From the NCBI GenBank assembly GCA_025403435.1, contig CM046350.1, forward strand, positions 18,697,274-18,761,273: a stretch of 64,000 nt of DNA, in the 5' to 3' direction. Shown here piece after piece: positions 34,417 to 45,200 of this stretch. A model generated the notes under the pieces. The model ran no database searches and had not been told where the DNA came from. It saw only the letters and a list, made by a program, of their open reading frames with translations. Positions within the stretch are counted from its first letter, which is position 1. Each line of letters opens with the position of its first letter. Both the position numbers and the translations under genes were made by a program. Origin of the DNA: Artocarpus heterophyllus (taxonomy: Eukaryota; Streptophyta; Magnoliopsida; Rosales; Moraceae).

Positions 34417-37400
34417 TCAAAGATCTTTAAGTCGACGCATACTAATTTTGTGTACCAACTTCTCAAATGTTGTTGTAGGAAGTGCCTTTATAAACAAATC
34501 TGCCAAGTTGTCACTATAGCGAGTTTGATGTACGTCGATCTCTCCTTTCTTTTGAAGCTCGTGCGTGAAAAAGAATTTTGGTGAAATGTACTTTGTTCTG
34601 TCTCCTTTTATGTAACCCCCTTTGAGTTGAGCGATACAGGCTGCATTATCTTCATACAACACAGTTGGACTTTCTTTGTTGAATGAAAGATTACATGTTT
34701 CTCTTATATGTTACACCAGGGATCTTGACCATACACATTCTCGACTTGCCTCGTGAATTGCCAATATCTCAGCATGATTTGAAAATGTGGCAGTTAGGGT
34801 TTGTTTTGTTGAACGCCACGAGATAGCTGTACCATCATATGTAAACAAATAACCTGTTTGTGATCATGCTTTATGTGGATCAGACAAATATCCTGCATCC
34901 GCATATCCAATCAATTCTAACTTGGAATCCAGTGTATAATATAGACCCAAATCTGTTGTACCACGAAGATAACGAAGTATTTGTTTGACACCATTCCAAT
35001 GTCTTCGAGTTGGTGAAGAACTATATCTCGCTAGTAAGCTAACAGAAAATGATATGTCAGGTCTTGTGCAATTAGCAAGATACATTAGTGCACCAATAGC
35101 ACTAAGATATGGTACTTCTTGACCTAGAATTTCTTCATCATCATCTCGAGGACGAAAAGGATCCTTTTTCACATCAAGGGATCGTACAACCATGGGAGAA
35201 CTCATTGGATGGGATTTATCCATATTAAAACGCTTTAATACCTTTTCAATATATGTTGACTGATGAACAAAAATCCCTTTTGATAAATGCTCGATCTGCA
35301 AGCCGAGATAGAATTTTGTTTTTCCTAAGTCCTTCATTTCAAATTCATTTTTCAAATATGTTATCGTATCTGTAAGCTCTTCATGAGTCCCAATGATATT
35401 CAAATCGTCAACATAAACTGCAATAATAGCAAATCCAGACTTATACCTTTTAATAAAAACACATGGACAAATTGGATTGTTAATATATCCTTCTTTCAAA
35501 AGGTATTCACTGAGACGATTATATCACATACGTCCAGATTGCTTTAATCCATACAAAGATCTTTGTAATTTTATTAAATACATTTCCTGGGGTTTTGAAT
35601 TGCATGTTTCAGGTATTTTTAAGCCTTTAGGGACTTTCATGTAAATGTCACTATCAAGTGACCCATACAGATAGGCCGTTACAACATCCATTAGATGCAT
35701 GTGAAGTCCTTCTGAAACTGCCAGGCTAATCAAAAATCTAAATGTAATTGCATCCACCACTGGTGAATATGTCTCCTCATAATCAATACCAGGTCTTTGC
35801 GAAAAGCCTTGTGCTACAAGTCGTGCTTTACATCTGACAACTTCATTTTTGTCATTACGCTTTCGCACAAATACCCACTTATAGCCTACAGGTTTTACAC
35901 CTTTAGGTGTTTGGACAACAGGTCCGAAAACTTGACGTTTTTCAAGTGAACTTAATTCTACCTGGATTGCGTCTTTCCATTTTGGCCAATCATTTCTACG
36001 CTGACATTCTTCAATAGACTTTGGTTCAAGATCCTCGTTTTCTTCTATAATATCAAGAGCTATTGCATATGCAAATATGTTGTCGACAACAATTTCCTTT
36101 CGGTTCCATCTCTTTCCTGAAGTGACATAGCTTATTGAGATCTCTTCATTAACATCTTTTTCAAATACTTGAACCTCTTCTGGGGTTAATTCTTCAGCTA
36201 TGTCAACTATTTTTATACTGGGCTCTTCAAGAACATTAATAACATTGGAAATGCCAACTTGCTTATTATTTAGCTCCTTTTTCTTTCTTGGATTTTTATC
36301 CTTAGAACCGATGGGTCTACCACGCTTCTGGCGTGCCTTAGATTCATTTGCTACCATATTAATATTTTTTTCGGTAGGAAGATCAATTCGAATAGGAGCA
36401 TTTTCAGCTGGTATATGTGATTTTGTTACTTTCTTGACATCGGTAAATGCATCTGGTAACTGATTTGCGACCTTTTGTAAATGGATAATCTTTTGAACTT
36501 CTAAGTCACATTGATTTGTACGAGGATCAAAGTGAGATAATGATAATGCATTCCATGAAATTTCTTGTTTTTTCAGCTGTTGTTTATCTCCCCCTAATGC
36601 TGGGAAAACTGTCTCATCAAATTGACAATCGACAAACCGTGCCGTAAAGAGGTCACCTGTCAAAGGTTTGAGATATTTAATTATTGATGGGGATTCAAAT
36701 CCAACATAAATTCCCAGTCTCCTTTGAGGACCCATCTTAGTATGCTGTGGTAAAGCAATTGGAACATATACTGCACAACCAAAAATTCTCAGATGGGAAA
36801 TATCTAGCTCTTTACCAGAAACAAGCTGTAATGGGGAGTATTTATGATATGTAGTAGGCCTTATGTGAATAAGTGCTGTAGCATGTAATATGACATGTCC
36901 CCAAGCAGAGCTAGGCAATTTTGTTCTCATAAGTAAAGGCCTAGCAATTAATTTCAACCTTTTAATAAAGGATTCTGCTAATCCATTTTGAGTGTGCATA
37001 TGAGCAACAAGATGCTCAACAGTAATCCCAATTGACATGCAGTAATCCCAACAGTAATCCCACTTATGTGAATAAGTGCTGCAGCATGTAATATGGCATG
37101 TCCCCAAGCAGAGCTAGGCAATTTTGTTCTCGTAAGTAAAGGCCTAGCAATTAATTTCAACCTTTTAATAAAGGATTATGCTAATCCATTTTGAGTGTGC
37201 ACATGAGCAACAGGATGCTCAACAGTAATCCCAATTGACATGCTGTAATCATTAAAGGCTTGGGATGTAAATTCTCCTGCATTATCCAGACGAATTTTCT
37301 TGATTGTATAATCTGGGAATTGTGCTCGTAATCGGATTATTTGAGCAAGGAGTCTCGCAAATGCAACATTGCGAGTAGATAATAAGCAAACATGTGACCA

Positions 37401-38156
37401 ACGTGTTGATGCATCTATTAAGACCATAAAATACTGAAATGGTCCACATGATGGAATAATAAGCCCACATATATCTCCTTGAATTCGTTCTAAAAATGTA
37501 GGAGATTCAATTGTAACTTTTATTGGGGATGGCCTTATAATTAGTTTTCCTTGAAAACAAGCAGCACATGAAAAATCTTTAGACAAAAGAATCTTTTGGT
37601 TCTTTAAAGGATGTCCATTTGAATTTTCTATAATCCTTCGCATCATTATTGAACCTGGATGACCTAAACGGTTGTGCCAAACAATAAAATTCCTTGAATC
37701 TTTGGATTCTTTGTTCATCACCACATAGGATTCAATTGGATTTATAAATGTATAATACAATCTAGAAGAGTATGCTGGTAGCTTCTCCAATATTTGTTTC
37801 CTTCCTGAGACATTAGACGTAATATAAAGATATTCAATGTCTCTTTCATTTGTTGTCTCAATATGATAACCATTATGACGTATATCTTTAAAACTTAGTA
37901 AATTTCTTTTTGATCTACTAGAATACATAGCGTTGTTAATCATAAACTTTGTGCCACTAGGTAATAATATATTGGCACTACCAAAGCCCTCAATGAGATT
38001 TGCAACACCAGATATTGTACTACCATTAGCTTCAGCTAATATAAGATTGGAAAAATATTTGTTATCTTTGAGAATAGTGTGTGTTGTTCCACTGTCCACT
38101 AGGCAAAAGGTTTCATCATTAACTTTAATACCGGTGGAATAATTTTTGAAATCCAT
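34417..38156 (-). pseudogene. Element 2 pol (protease, integrase, RT, RNase H), disrupted
   Basis: Reading from 38156 leftward: MDFKNYSTGIKVNDETF, protease motif CLVDSGTTHT at about residues 17-26, integrase zinc-binding region (WHNRLGHPGS, CAACFQGKL), and the core with DASTRW and LDNAGEF. A tandem duplication follows at 36861-37253. Then RT (37107-35524, with MDVVTAYLYGSLDSD; then 35499-34864, with YVDDLNIIG) and RNase H (to 34417, with VLYEDNAA). Stops are few: a TAA at about 37161 where the duplicated copy has GAA, one near 35523 and one near 34862 (HKA-stop). It would be near intact without the duplication and these stops. Confidence 0.9.
36861..37253 (-). repeat. Tandem duplication of about 203 bp inside the element 2 integrase
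   Basis: The plus-strand word TTATGTGAATAAGTGCTG occurs at 36861 and again at 37064. The following 190 bases match with a few changes, ending in CAGTAATCCCAATTGACATG at about 37020 and 37223. It repeats the integrase segment QNGLAESFIKRL to AALIHI and interrupts the frame. Confidence 0.85.
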
Positions 38157-38331
38157 GTCTCTTCATGATAAATAAAACAAAGAGATAAGAAAATAATATA
38201 CTAAACACAATCCTTTTTTTTTTATATAAGAAAATATATGATTACAAAACATAATAAAATCACACCCAAATTACAACCAAACTAAAATAAAAAAAAATCG
38301 AAACGTACTAGATTGATGGGAGAACATCTTT

Positions 38332-39412
38332 TCAAGCCACATTGATGTTTCCCTCACTAATTAAATTCTCAAAATTTCCATCATGATTCTCAAAGAAATC
38401 TGCAACGTCTAAGTGTGTAAAATCTGTGGAATCATGGCGTTCAGTAAAGTTTGTCTCAACAAAGTTTGCCTCTGCACCTTTTTCTTTCTTCTTTAATGAA
38501 GCTTGGTAAAGATCAACAAAATGTTTAGACGTGCGACATGTACGTCTCCAATGTCCTTTCATGCTACATCTACGGCAAGTATCTTCATTGTTCTTAGAGA
38601 ATTTATTCTGAAAACCCTTTTCTTCTTGTTTCTCCTCATTCTTCTCCCATTTTTGATGGTGAGATGCAACTTTCTTGAAATTTGAGGAGTTTTGGTTGTA
38701 GTAACCACGACCACGACCATGTTCATGACCACGACCTCGACCACGACCGCGACCATGTCCACGTCCACGTCCACCATGCCGACCATGCCCAAGATCTTCA
38801 ACATATGCCGCATTCGCTTCAGGGAATGGCATTGATCCAGTTGGGCGAGATTGATGATTTTTCATCAACAGTTCATTATTTTGTTCGGCAATAAAAATAC
38901 ATGATATTAATTCATAATATTTCTTAAAGCCTCGCTCTCGATATTGTTGTTGCAAAAGCACATTAGAGGCATGAAAAGTAGAGTATGTTTTTTTCTAACA
39001 TGTCTTCATCAGTAACACTTTCTCCGCATAATTTTAATTGAGAAGTAATTTTAAACATTGCTGAATTATACTCGCTCATAGTTTTAAAATCTTGCAGTCG
39101 TAGGTGCATCCAATTATAGCGAGCTTTAGGAAGAATTACAATCTTCTGGTGGTCATACCTTTCCTTTAAATTATTCCAAAGGACATATGGGTCCTTTACC
39201 GTCAAATATTCAGTTTTCAATCCATCATGGAGATGATGACGAAGAAATATCATTGCCTTTGCGTGATCCCGTGAGGATGCGTCATTCCCTTCTTTTATTG
39301 TATTACCAAGATTCATAGCATCAAGGTGGATCTCATCATTAAGAGTCCATGCCAAATAATTATTGCCAGAAATATCAAGAGCAACGAACTTTAGCTTTGT
39401 AAGATTCAACAT
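38332..39412 (-). pseudogene. Element 2 gag, one frameshift
   Basis: Start ATG at 39412 (MLNLTKLKFVALDISGNNYL). A frameshift lies near 38965, after VTDEDMLEK. The second piece, 38961-38332, holds a Gly/Arg/His-rich stretch (GRGRGHGRGRG) and a zinc knuckle CRRCSMKGHWRRTC (CX2CX4HX4C) near 38545-38580. It ends at a stop at 38332-38334. Gag and pol are separated by about 175 non-coding bases, so pol would need its own start, splicing or reinitiation. Confidence 0.87.
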
Positions 39413-40100
39413 TGTGCGAACTAGTATACGATAAAATAAAGTCAATAAGAATTACAATAATTTATTCTTAATTAATTAACAAAAAGGACAAAAATTTACA
39501 ATATGAGAATACCAAATATCATGCACGTGCATAGAAAATAAAAAAAATATATTGTAATAAAATTTTCATTGAAAATCATGTCATTAAAACTGATTGAAAA
39601 AAAAATAGCATATTAATGATAAAAGAAAACTTCTACAATAAATTCATTTTTTTAATTATATAGTTATTGATGATAAAAGAAATAATTTGTTAATGTAATA
39701 AAACGGAATTAATAATATGACAATTAATTATATCAAAGATGGATTATACAACTACTAACCTAAAAGCAAATGTAATACATCAAATAGTTAACACTACACA
39801 CATGTATAACATATCAACAACGTGATGGATGGTGAAATTGCTAGAATTAATTTTACATGAGAAAAAAAAATTAATGAAATGATCAAAAGCCAATAGAAAT
39901 ACCAATCTCAAAGAAGGAGTGTGCAATTGATATAAAACTATATTCAATAATAGATAAAGTAGACATGTCCTTAGAATTATAAGGAAGAATGGCTATACTA
40001 CATAAACATCAGTGAAGATATAAGCACAATATACCTTTCAAAAGGAGAAGTGATTGTACCAAAGAGCAATCAACACTTGTAAAAGCTCACAGACAAGAGA

Positions 40101-40115
40101 CTCGTGCTGATAACG
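40101..40115 (-). promoter_or_regulatory. Primer binding region of element 2
   Basis: On the minus strand, directly after the LTR end CATAACA, the sequence reads CGTTATCAGCACGAG. This junction (AACA followed by CGTTATCAGCACGA) is common in plant copia elements. Confidence 0.65.
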
Positions 40116-40464
40116 TGTTATGAAATAAAGCAAAGTATAACAAAAGACTAAAGAGAATAATAGAGAAAGACAAGAGAAAATTGGAGACAAAATAACTTTC
40201 TATACTTTTACTTGTGAGGGATAAACTTACAAGCTTAATACAACTACTATTTATAGGTCAAGTCATCATACTAGTGGTAATGGTAATAGACATAACTTAC
40301 ATAGGTTTCATATACAATTAAAGGAGACATAATGCACAATATTAAGAGGGATTTAATGAGGTGATAATGTGGTCTAAATGTGAATTATAAATATGTAATA
40401 AAATGTTTGCATGTAACTCATAGAATACCAAGAGATGACATCCACACATACTTGATTTACGACA
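40116..40464 (-). repeat. Element 2 5' LTR
   Basis: A partner of 33851-34200, from TGTTATGAAATAAAGC to ATTTACGACA on the plus strand, followed by the ATATT duplication. TATA box at 40248-40255. Confidence 0.9.
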
Positions 40465-40469
40465 ATATT
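40465..40469. repeat. Target site duplication of element 2, right (ATATT)
   Basis: Matches 33846-33850. Confidence 0.8.
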
Positions 40470-41740
40470 TACTATTTTGCTTATATTTTTTTTTTCTCTC
40501 CTTCATTTTGTTATGCCCATCTCTATTTGCTCTCTCCTCAAATCTCTTCTCTCTCCTCTTACCCCCCTCTCTCCTCGGCCCCTCTCTCTCCTCCTTCTCT
40601 CTCTGTGTGCAACCTCCATGTCCATCAATTTTTCTCCAGCGAAGGCAGCTCTGGCGATAACAGATCTAGATCGTTGCTCTCTCTCTCTGTGTGACATCTG
40701 TCTGTTGATTTTTCTCAGGCGAAGGGAGCTTCACCAATAGTGGATCTAGATCGGAATTGTCTGCAAGATCCCAAGAACGGAGGACGTTTTCGCCGTTGAG
40801 TTTGTAGTCCTGTTGAGCACGGCGGGTTGATACATCGACTTTCGAGATCATGGATCTCCGCTCTTTACATCTACAGAAGCGCCGACAAACCTTGCGTCAA
40901 TTTTACTTTACATTCGCGCTAGAGTTCTTTGGAGTTTGATGTTGTTCTTTTGGTGAATGTTCATAGGTGTCGACCAATTTCTCTTGATGATTCAACAACC
41001 AAACCCAACAAAGCTGCAAAGTATGCAAGTCCTTAATCAATATTCGGAGTAGTTGGAGTAGTACGACTATTCATGAAATGAAAGGGAAATGGTTAAATAA
41101 AAAAGTCCTTTTACAAGAAAAATAAAAAAAAAGGGAAGAAATCATGATATAGCACATGATAGACAGGTCATTGAATCCATCAAATGATGAAAATTCTGGT
41201 TGATTTTGTAGGGACGGGAGTTTTCTTGTTCTTATTGGACGTGTCATATTATATTATATTATATAAAAAATATAATATAATATAATATAATATAATATAC
41301 TAAACAAATCGTTAATTTTTTTTAACAGCAATAAAAAAAGAGAATAGTATCACCGTTGAAGCTTTTTCATCATTTGATTAATCAACCCGTATTATTTTTT
41401 GTTTATGTATTTTTTTATTTTGTTGTTTTAGTCGTAATCTGAGATTTGTTTATAGATCCAGTTGTTTATTACTGAGAATTTTTTTTTAATCTATTGTTCA
41501 AAATTTGATTTATGTGTCCATTTGTTTTGTGCATTAAGTGTTTAATAAATTGTCAATGAGAGATTGAACAAGATGGGGGAGGACGAGTTCATTATGGGGA
41601 AAGTTGGCTGTTAAGATTTGATTATGTGATAATAGTTATATGATTATGTGGGCTTTTTTTTAAACGTAATTGTTTGGTTTTTTTTTAGTGATGTTTCCTT
41701 GGTTAATTTGACTTTTATGGCAAATTCGAAATAATTTGGT
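40470..41740. other. CT-rich leader-like sequence and AT repeats, no gene supported
   Basis: 40495-40720 is rich in CTCTCT and CCTCTCTCTC words and resembles a 5' UTR, then runs into sequence with two near-repeats (ATTTTTCTCCAGCGAAGGCAG and ATTTTTCTCAGGCGAAGGGAG, near 40627 and 40709). Open frames are short and low-complexity. It may be the start of an unrecognised transposon whose other part is the repeat at 41740-42290. Confidence 0.4.
41246..41300. repeat. TATTA/TATAA simple repeat forming a palindrome
   Basis: ATATTATATTATATTATAT (41246-41264), then AAAAAA, then TATAATATAATATAATATAA. The two arms are complementary and could form a hairpin or cruciform. Confidence 0.8.
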
Positions 41741-42290
41741 AGATTTTACTTTGGAACCTACATATTCCAGGACGGAACCTAGCAGGTTCTAGGACGAAAC
41801 TTGACAGGTTCTAGTGAGTTTTAAGATAGAACTTGACGGGTCCTACAATAAAACACGGTGGGCTCTCTTACGCTCGAGCACCTGCCCCGACGATCGAAGA
41901 TGGTTGGCGCTTTTTTGTTTTAAAAAAATGTTAGAATCTGGTAGGTTTCATTTTGCGACTTACTAGGTTACAAATCAATTGCCGATGATTGTTTAAAAAA
42001 ATATTAAAATCTGGTAGGTTCTAAGTCGGAACTTGGCAGGTTACAATATGGTATCCCTCTCCGACGACCAGAGGTGGGGTTCCAACGGGTTTCATGGCGA
42101 AACCTTTCAGGTTTCATGATAGAACCTGACAGGTTTTATAGGGTATCGAGACGGAATCTAGCACGTTTCATTTTGGAAGGAAGGGTAACATGGTCTTTTA
42201 ATAAATTGTATTTTTTTATTAAAAGGACCATTTTTAAACGAGCCTTTTAAAAGGACAATCTTAAAAATAAGCTCCTTTAGGGGATCTGTA
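41740..42290 (+). repeat. GGTTC-rich repeat block, copy 1
   Basis: Many diverged units like AGGTTCTAGGACGAAACTTG and AGAACCTGACAGGTTTTA, each a near-palindrome built from GAACCTG and CAGGTTC. The block ends with CATTTTGGAAGGAAGGGTAA, ATGGTCTTTTAATA and GAGCCTTTTAAAAGG. An inverted, diverged copy is at 44675-45010. Confidence 0.75.
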
Positions 42291-42299
42291 TAAGTTACT

Positions 42300-43381
42300 C
42301 AAATTAATATCGGCTTTGAGGTCATATTATCTTATGGGCCTATTTGGTAGAGCTTTTGTTTATATTTTTAGTCAATAGTATAGGAGAAAATAATATCTGA
42401 ATTCATATTTGATTCTGTATATTTGTAATTATTTAGTTACATGGTTTGACTTTCGTAAACAATTCAAATTGTAACAGATTCTTACTTTTAAGTAATTAGC
42501 TAATATAGGAGATTTGAATCATAACTGGGTAACAAACTCAATACGGACTCTTATTGTATATGTACACAGTTTTTACCAATAAAGTGACGCCATTATTCTC
42601 CAAATTTTGATATGGCACCAGAGCCCTTCCTGATATCTCTCCCTCACTCTCTTTAAGCCTCACGTAACACTAGCTGCTCACATTACTCCGGCCTGTTGCC
42701 TTCTCTCCACTGGCCTTCCGTCACAGAAAGAAAAAAAAAAACACATTCCTCACTCTCTTGTTTCATCAATGGCTTCCAACGACGCCTCAAACTCGGCCAT
42801 TTCACATACTACCATTCGAAAAAATCAAGAACCAAACAGTCCTCTAATCACCATAAATGTTTCCAATATCATAAAATTTACTACCACAAACCGTATCACT
42901 TTGAGTCTTTAAATTCATGCTTTGCAGGAAGAATGCGACTTGTTGATGTACTCATTCCTGCCTCACGCTTACCATCACCACAAATGGTATACAATCAACA
43001 AACTCGACCTATTCTACATGGAAATGTCAAGACCAATTCATCTTTAGTGCTCTCCTTGGTGCCGTTTTCAGCCGCTGCTTGTTCACACGTCCACATCTCG
43101 AGAGGCATGGATGACTTTGACCAACATTTACACCAAACCTTCTCGTGGTCACATCACATAAATAAAAAAACAACTTAAAGAATTGTGTCAAGGGTTCTAA
43201 AACTATCTCAAAATACATGCAATTTATCAAGAATTGTTCCAATGAACTTGCCATTTTGCGTAACCTATCGATGAAGAAGTCTTGATTGATAAGATTCTTG
43301 ATGGTGTAGGTGAGGAGTACAAGCCAATTGTGAAGTCGTTAATGCCTGTGAAAACCACCCAATCTCCTTCGATGAACTCCA
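42300..43381 (+). pseudogene. Third copia family: relic of 5' LTR end, PBS and gag
   Basis: A degraded PBS (ATGGCACCAGAGCCC) is near 42612, so the preceding 300 bases are probably the end of a decayed 5' LTR. Gag begins at ATG 42769 (MASNDASNSAISHTTIRKNQ). It shows SPLITINVSNIIKFTTTN, AWMTLTNIYTKPSRGHI near 43110-43160 and EVLIDKILDGVGEEYKPIV near 43275-43335, with several stops. At 43381 it is cut by the end of element 4, and its continuation is not found beyond element 4. Confidence 0.75.
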
Positions 43382-44232
43382 TGTTGGGGAATTAGGCAAC
43401 TCCTAATTCCAAGGATCGTAAGAACGAATAATTACAGAAAATAAATTGAAGAAGAGAAGAAAAGAGAGACACCAAATTTTATACATGTTCGTCCAAAATT
43501 GAGACTACGTCATGTTTCTGCCGCTTGTAGATTCCACTATGATGAAGGAGATTACAGATTACAAAAGAAGTTTCTCACACACTCTCAAATTGTGCTTACC
43601 AAAACTCCTTTCTATCTAGCACCCTGTAGGAATTTTTCTCTCTCAAGGATGGAGCTCTCAAGAATTATGCCTCACACAAAATAATGCCACTCTCAATGTC
43701 ACACACACTCAACCCTAGCCACCTTATATCTATTTATACCTAAAGGAAGAGAAAAATAGTAACTAATGAGAAACCTTAATAGATTCCCATTTTTAGGGCG
43801 TTTGAGTTCGACTCTGACTCAAAAATATCACGCAACACGGCGCCTCAGCGCTACGGCGCTCGAAACGAAGGCTGCAACGTTCCCCTACAGCGCATAGGCG
43901 CCATACACCTGGAGCCTAGGCGCCATACACCCGGAGCCTAGGCGCCATTCACTTGAGGCCTAGGTGCCATACACCCAGAGCCTAGGCACCATTCACCTGG
44001 AGCCTAGGCGCCATTCACCTAGAGGCTAGGCGCCATACACCTGGAGCCTAGGCTCTTTGCAGCTAGCGTCTAGGCGCTCTTCAACTGGCGCCTAGGCAGT
44101 CTTGTTCCAGCGCTACGACGTTCTCCTTACAGAGCCGCAACGCTGTCTCTCTGCCTCATGAGCGTTGCGTTTCTCCTTTTTTTCTTCCTTTTTGCTAGAG
44201 TATTGACTTGATTTGGCTCCGCATCTGTAACA
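43382..44232 (-). repeat. Element 4 LTR (851 bp, expanded minisatellite)
   Basis: Reverse complement of the element 1 LTR: plus strand begins TGTTGGGGAATTAGG and ends GCATCTGTAACA. It is longer than the element 1 LTRs because of extra 22-bp units at 43893-44100. By orientation and the adjoining polypurine tract (ATCTCCCACTTGG on the plus strand) it is a 3' LTR. Confidence 0.88.
43893..44100. repeat. 22-bp GC-rich minisatellite inside the element 4 LTR
   Basis: About seven clear units of the form CCTAGGCGCCATACACCTGG plus two bases, followed by degenerate ones. Each unit carries the palindromes CCTAGG and GGCGCC. Elements 1 and 3 have fewer and different GC-rich palindromic units at the same LTR position. 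Confidence 0.85.
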
Positions 44233-44674
44233 ATCTCCCACTTGGAGACTAATCAATCACCATGTCTCCAATTGCAGCGACAACAACTTCTCACACCTCA
44301 TGGAGAAGTCCAACTGAAGTTGTGCGCAACTTCAATTTCTCGATCGGAACCATCTTAGTGAGCATATCTCTGGATTCTTTTACCACTCGCCTTGCCTTAT
44401 ACCGTTTGCTGCCATCACTTTTGTCTTTAATCTAGTATACCCACTTGTTGTGTAAGGCCTTTTTGCCCTATGGTAACTTTGTCAATTGTCATGTCTGATT
44501 GGACATTAAGGAATCCATCTCATCACTCATGGCTAACTCCCACTTGACCGAATCTTCAGCCTCCACGGCTTCATCATAGCTCTCTGGTTTACCTCTGTCG
44601 GTTAACAAGATGTAATGTAGAGACGGGGAGTATCTCTGCGACGGTCTGATGGTCTTGCTAAAGTAACTCCCACT

Positions 44675-45010
44675 TTTTTAAAAGGCACTTTTCAAAACTT
44701 CCCCTTTAATATAAAGGGGGGGGTATATTAAAAGACCATAATACCCTTCCTCTCAAAATGGAAGTTGCTAAGTTTTCTCCCTATACGCACTAGAACCCAC
44801 CAGGTTCTATCTTGGAACCTGCAAAGTTTCGTCATGGAACCCACCAGGTTCTGTTTTGGAACCTGCTAGGTTCTATCATGTAACCTATTGAAACTCGCCT
44901 CTGGTCGTTGGAGTGGGATGCTAGATTGTAACTTGTTATGTTTCAACTTAGAACTTAATAAATTCCAACTTATTTCTTTTAACCTACCAGATTTCATTCA
45001 CTGAAACTCT
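44675..45010 (-). repeat. GGTTC-rich repeat block, copy 2, inverted
   Basis: Minus-strand reading gives CATTTTGAGAGGAAGGGTAT, ATGGTCTTTTAATA and GTGCCTTTTAAAA. This aligns with 42165-42260 of copy 1, and the GAACCTGCTAGGTTC-like units align with its interior. It begins immediately where element 4's internal sequence stops. Confidence 0.72.
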
Positions 45011-45032
45011 GTCGCATTCAATGAAAAACTTA

Positions 45033-45197
45033 TAGGGTGTTTGGAAGGGTAGTGAGAACCAGTAGTTAGAACCACTTTTTACTGTAATATGTGATAACTT
45101 TACACTGTAGCAATTTTTTTTATTGTCACTGTAGCATGTGAGAGCTTTACACTGTTCATAATTGAGTTTGGTTCCCACCACTCAGCCAAACAGCCTT
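45033..45197. mobile_element. MITE, Tourist-like, copy 2
   Basis: A 165-bp element with ends AGGGTGTTTGG and CCAAACAGCCTT, flanked by TTA at 45030-45032 and 45198-45200. It is internally related to 2756-2878 (GCATGTGAGAGCTTTACACT, TTGGTTCCCACCACT). Confidence 0.65.
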
Positions 45198-45200
45198 TTA

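Larger units (their letters stand above)
33851..40464 (-). mobile_element. Element 2: full-length Ty1/copia retrotransposon, minus strand
   Basis: A 6614-bp element with LTRs of about 350 bp, an ATATT target duplication and a PBS region (CGTTATCAGCACGAG on the minus strand, 40101-40115). It has an untranslated leader of about 700 bp, a gag frame and a separate pol frame (protease, integrase, RT, RNase H). Comparison by eye of the two LTRs shows roughly 14 differences over 344 aligned bases, nearly all transitions, so it is the youngest-looking element here. Coding has a few breaks and an internal tandem duplication. It is unrelated at LTR level to elements 1, 3 and 4. Confidence 0.93.
43382..44672 (-). 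mobile_element. Element 4: truncated, internally deleted relative of element 1
   Basis: On the minus strand the internal part reads from the gag-pol region near SLHYILLTDRG (about 44620) through ALHNKWVY into KARRVVK, then jumps directly to DMLTKMVPIEKLK and the polypurine tract. RT and RNase H between these points are deleted; the junction is near 44375. The 5' half and 5' LTR are absent. The left end cuts into the third copia gag relic. Confidence 0.82.

Noticed and set aside
40380..40740. Ser/Leu/Pro-rich frames at the CT-rich tract
   Set aside because: They come from CTCTCT simple sequence in several frames at once; no gene evidence.
42696..43178. 160-codon plus-strand frame
   Set aside because: It is out of frame with the copia gag relic that occupies the same bases (ATG 42769), and its translation has no recognisable domain.
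43893..44100. Regular 22-bp repeats resembling a CRISPR array
   Set aside because: Units are directly adjacent with no unique spacers, inside a retrotransposon LTR in plant DNA. It is a minisatellite.
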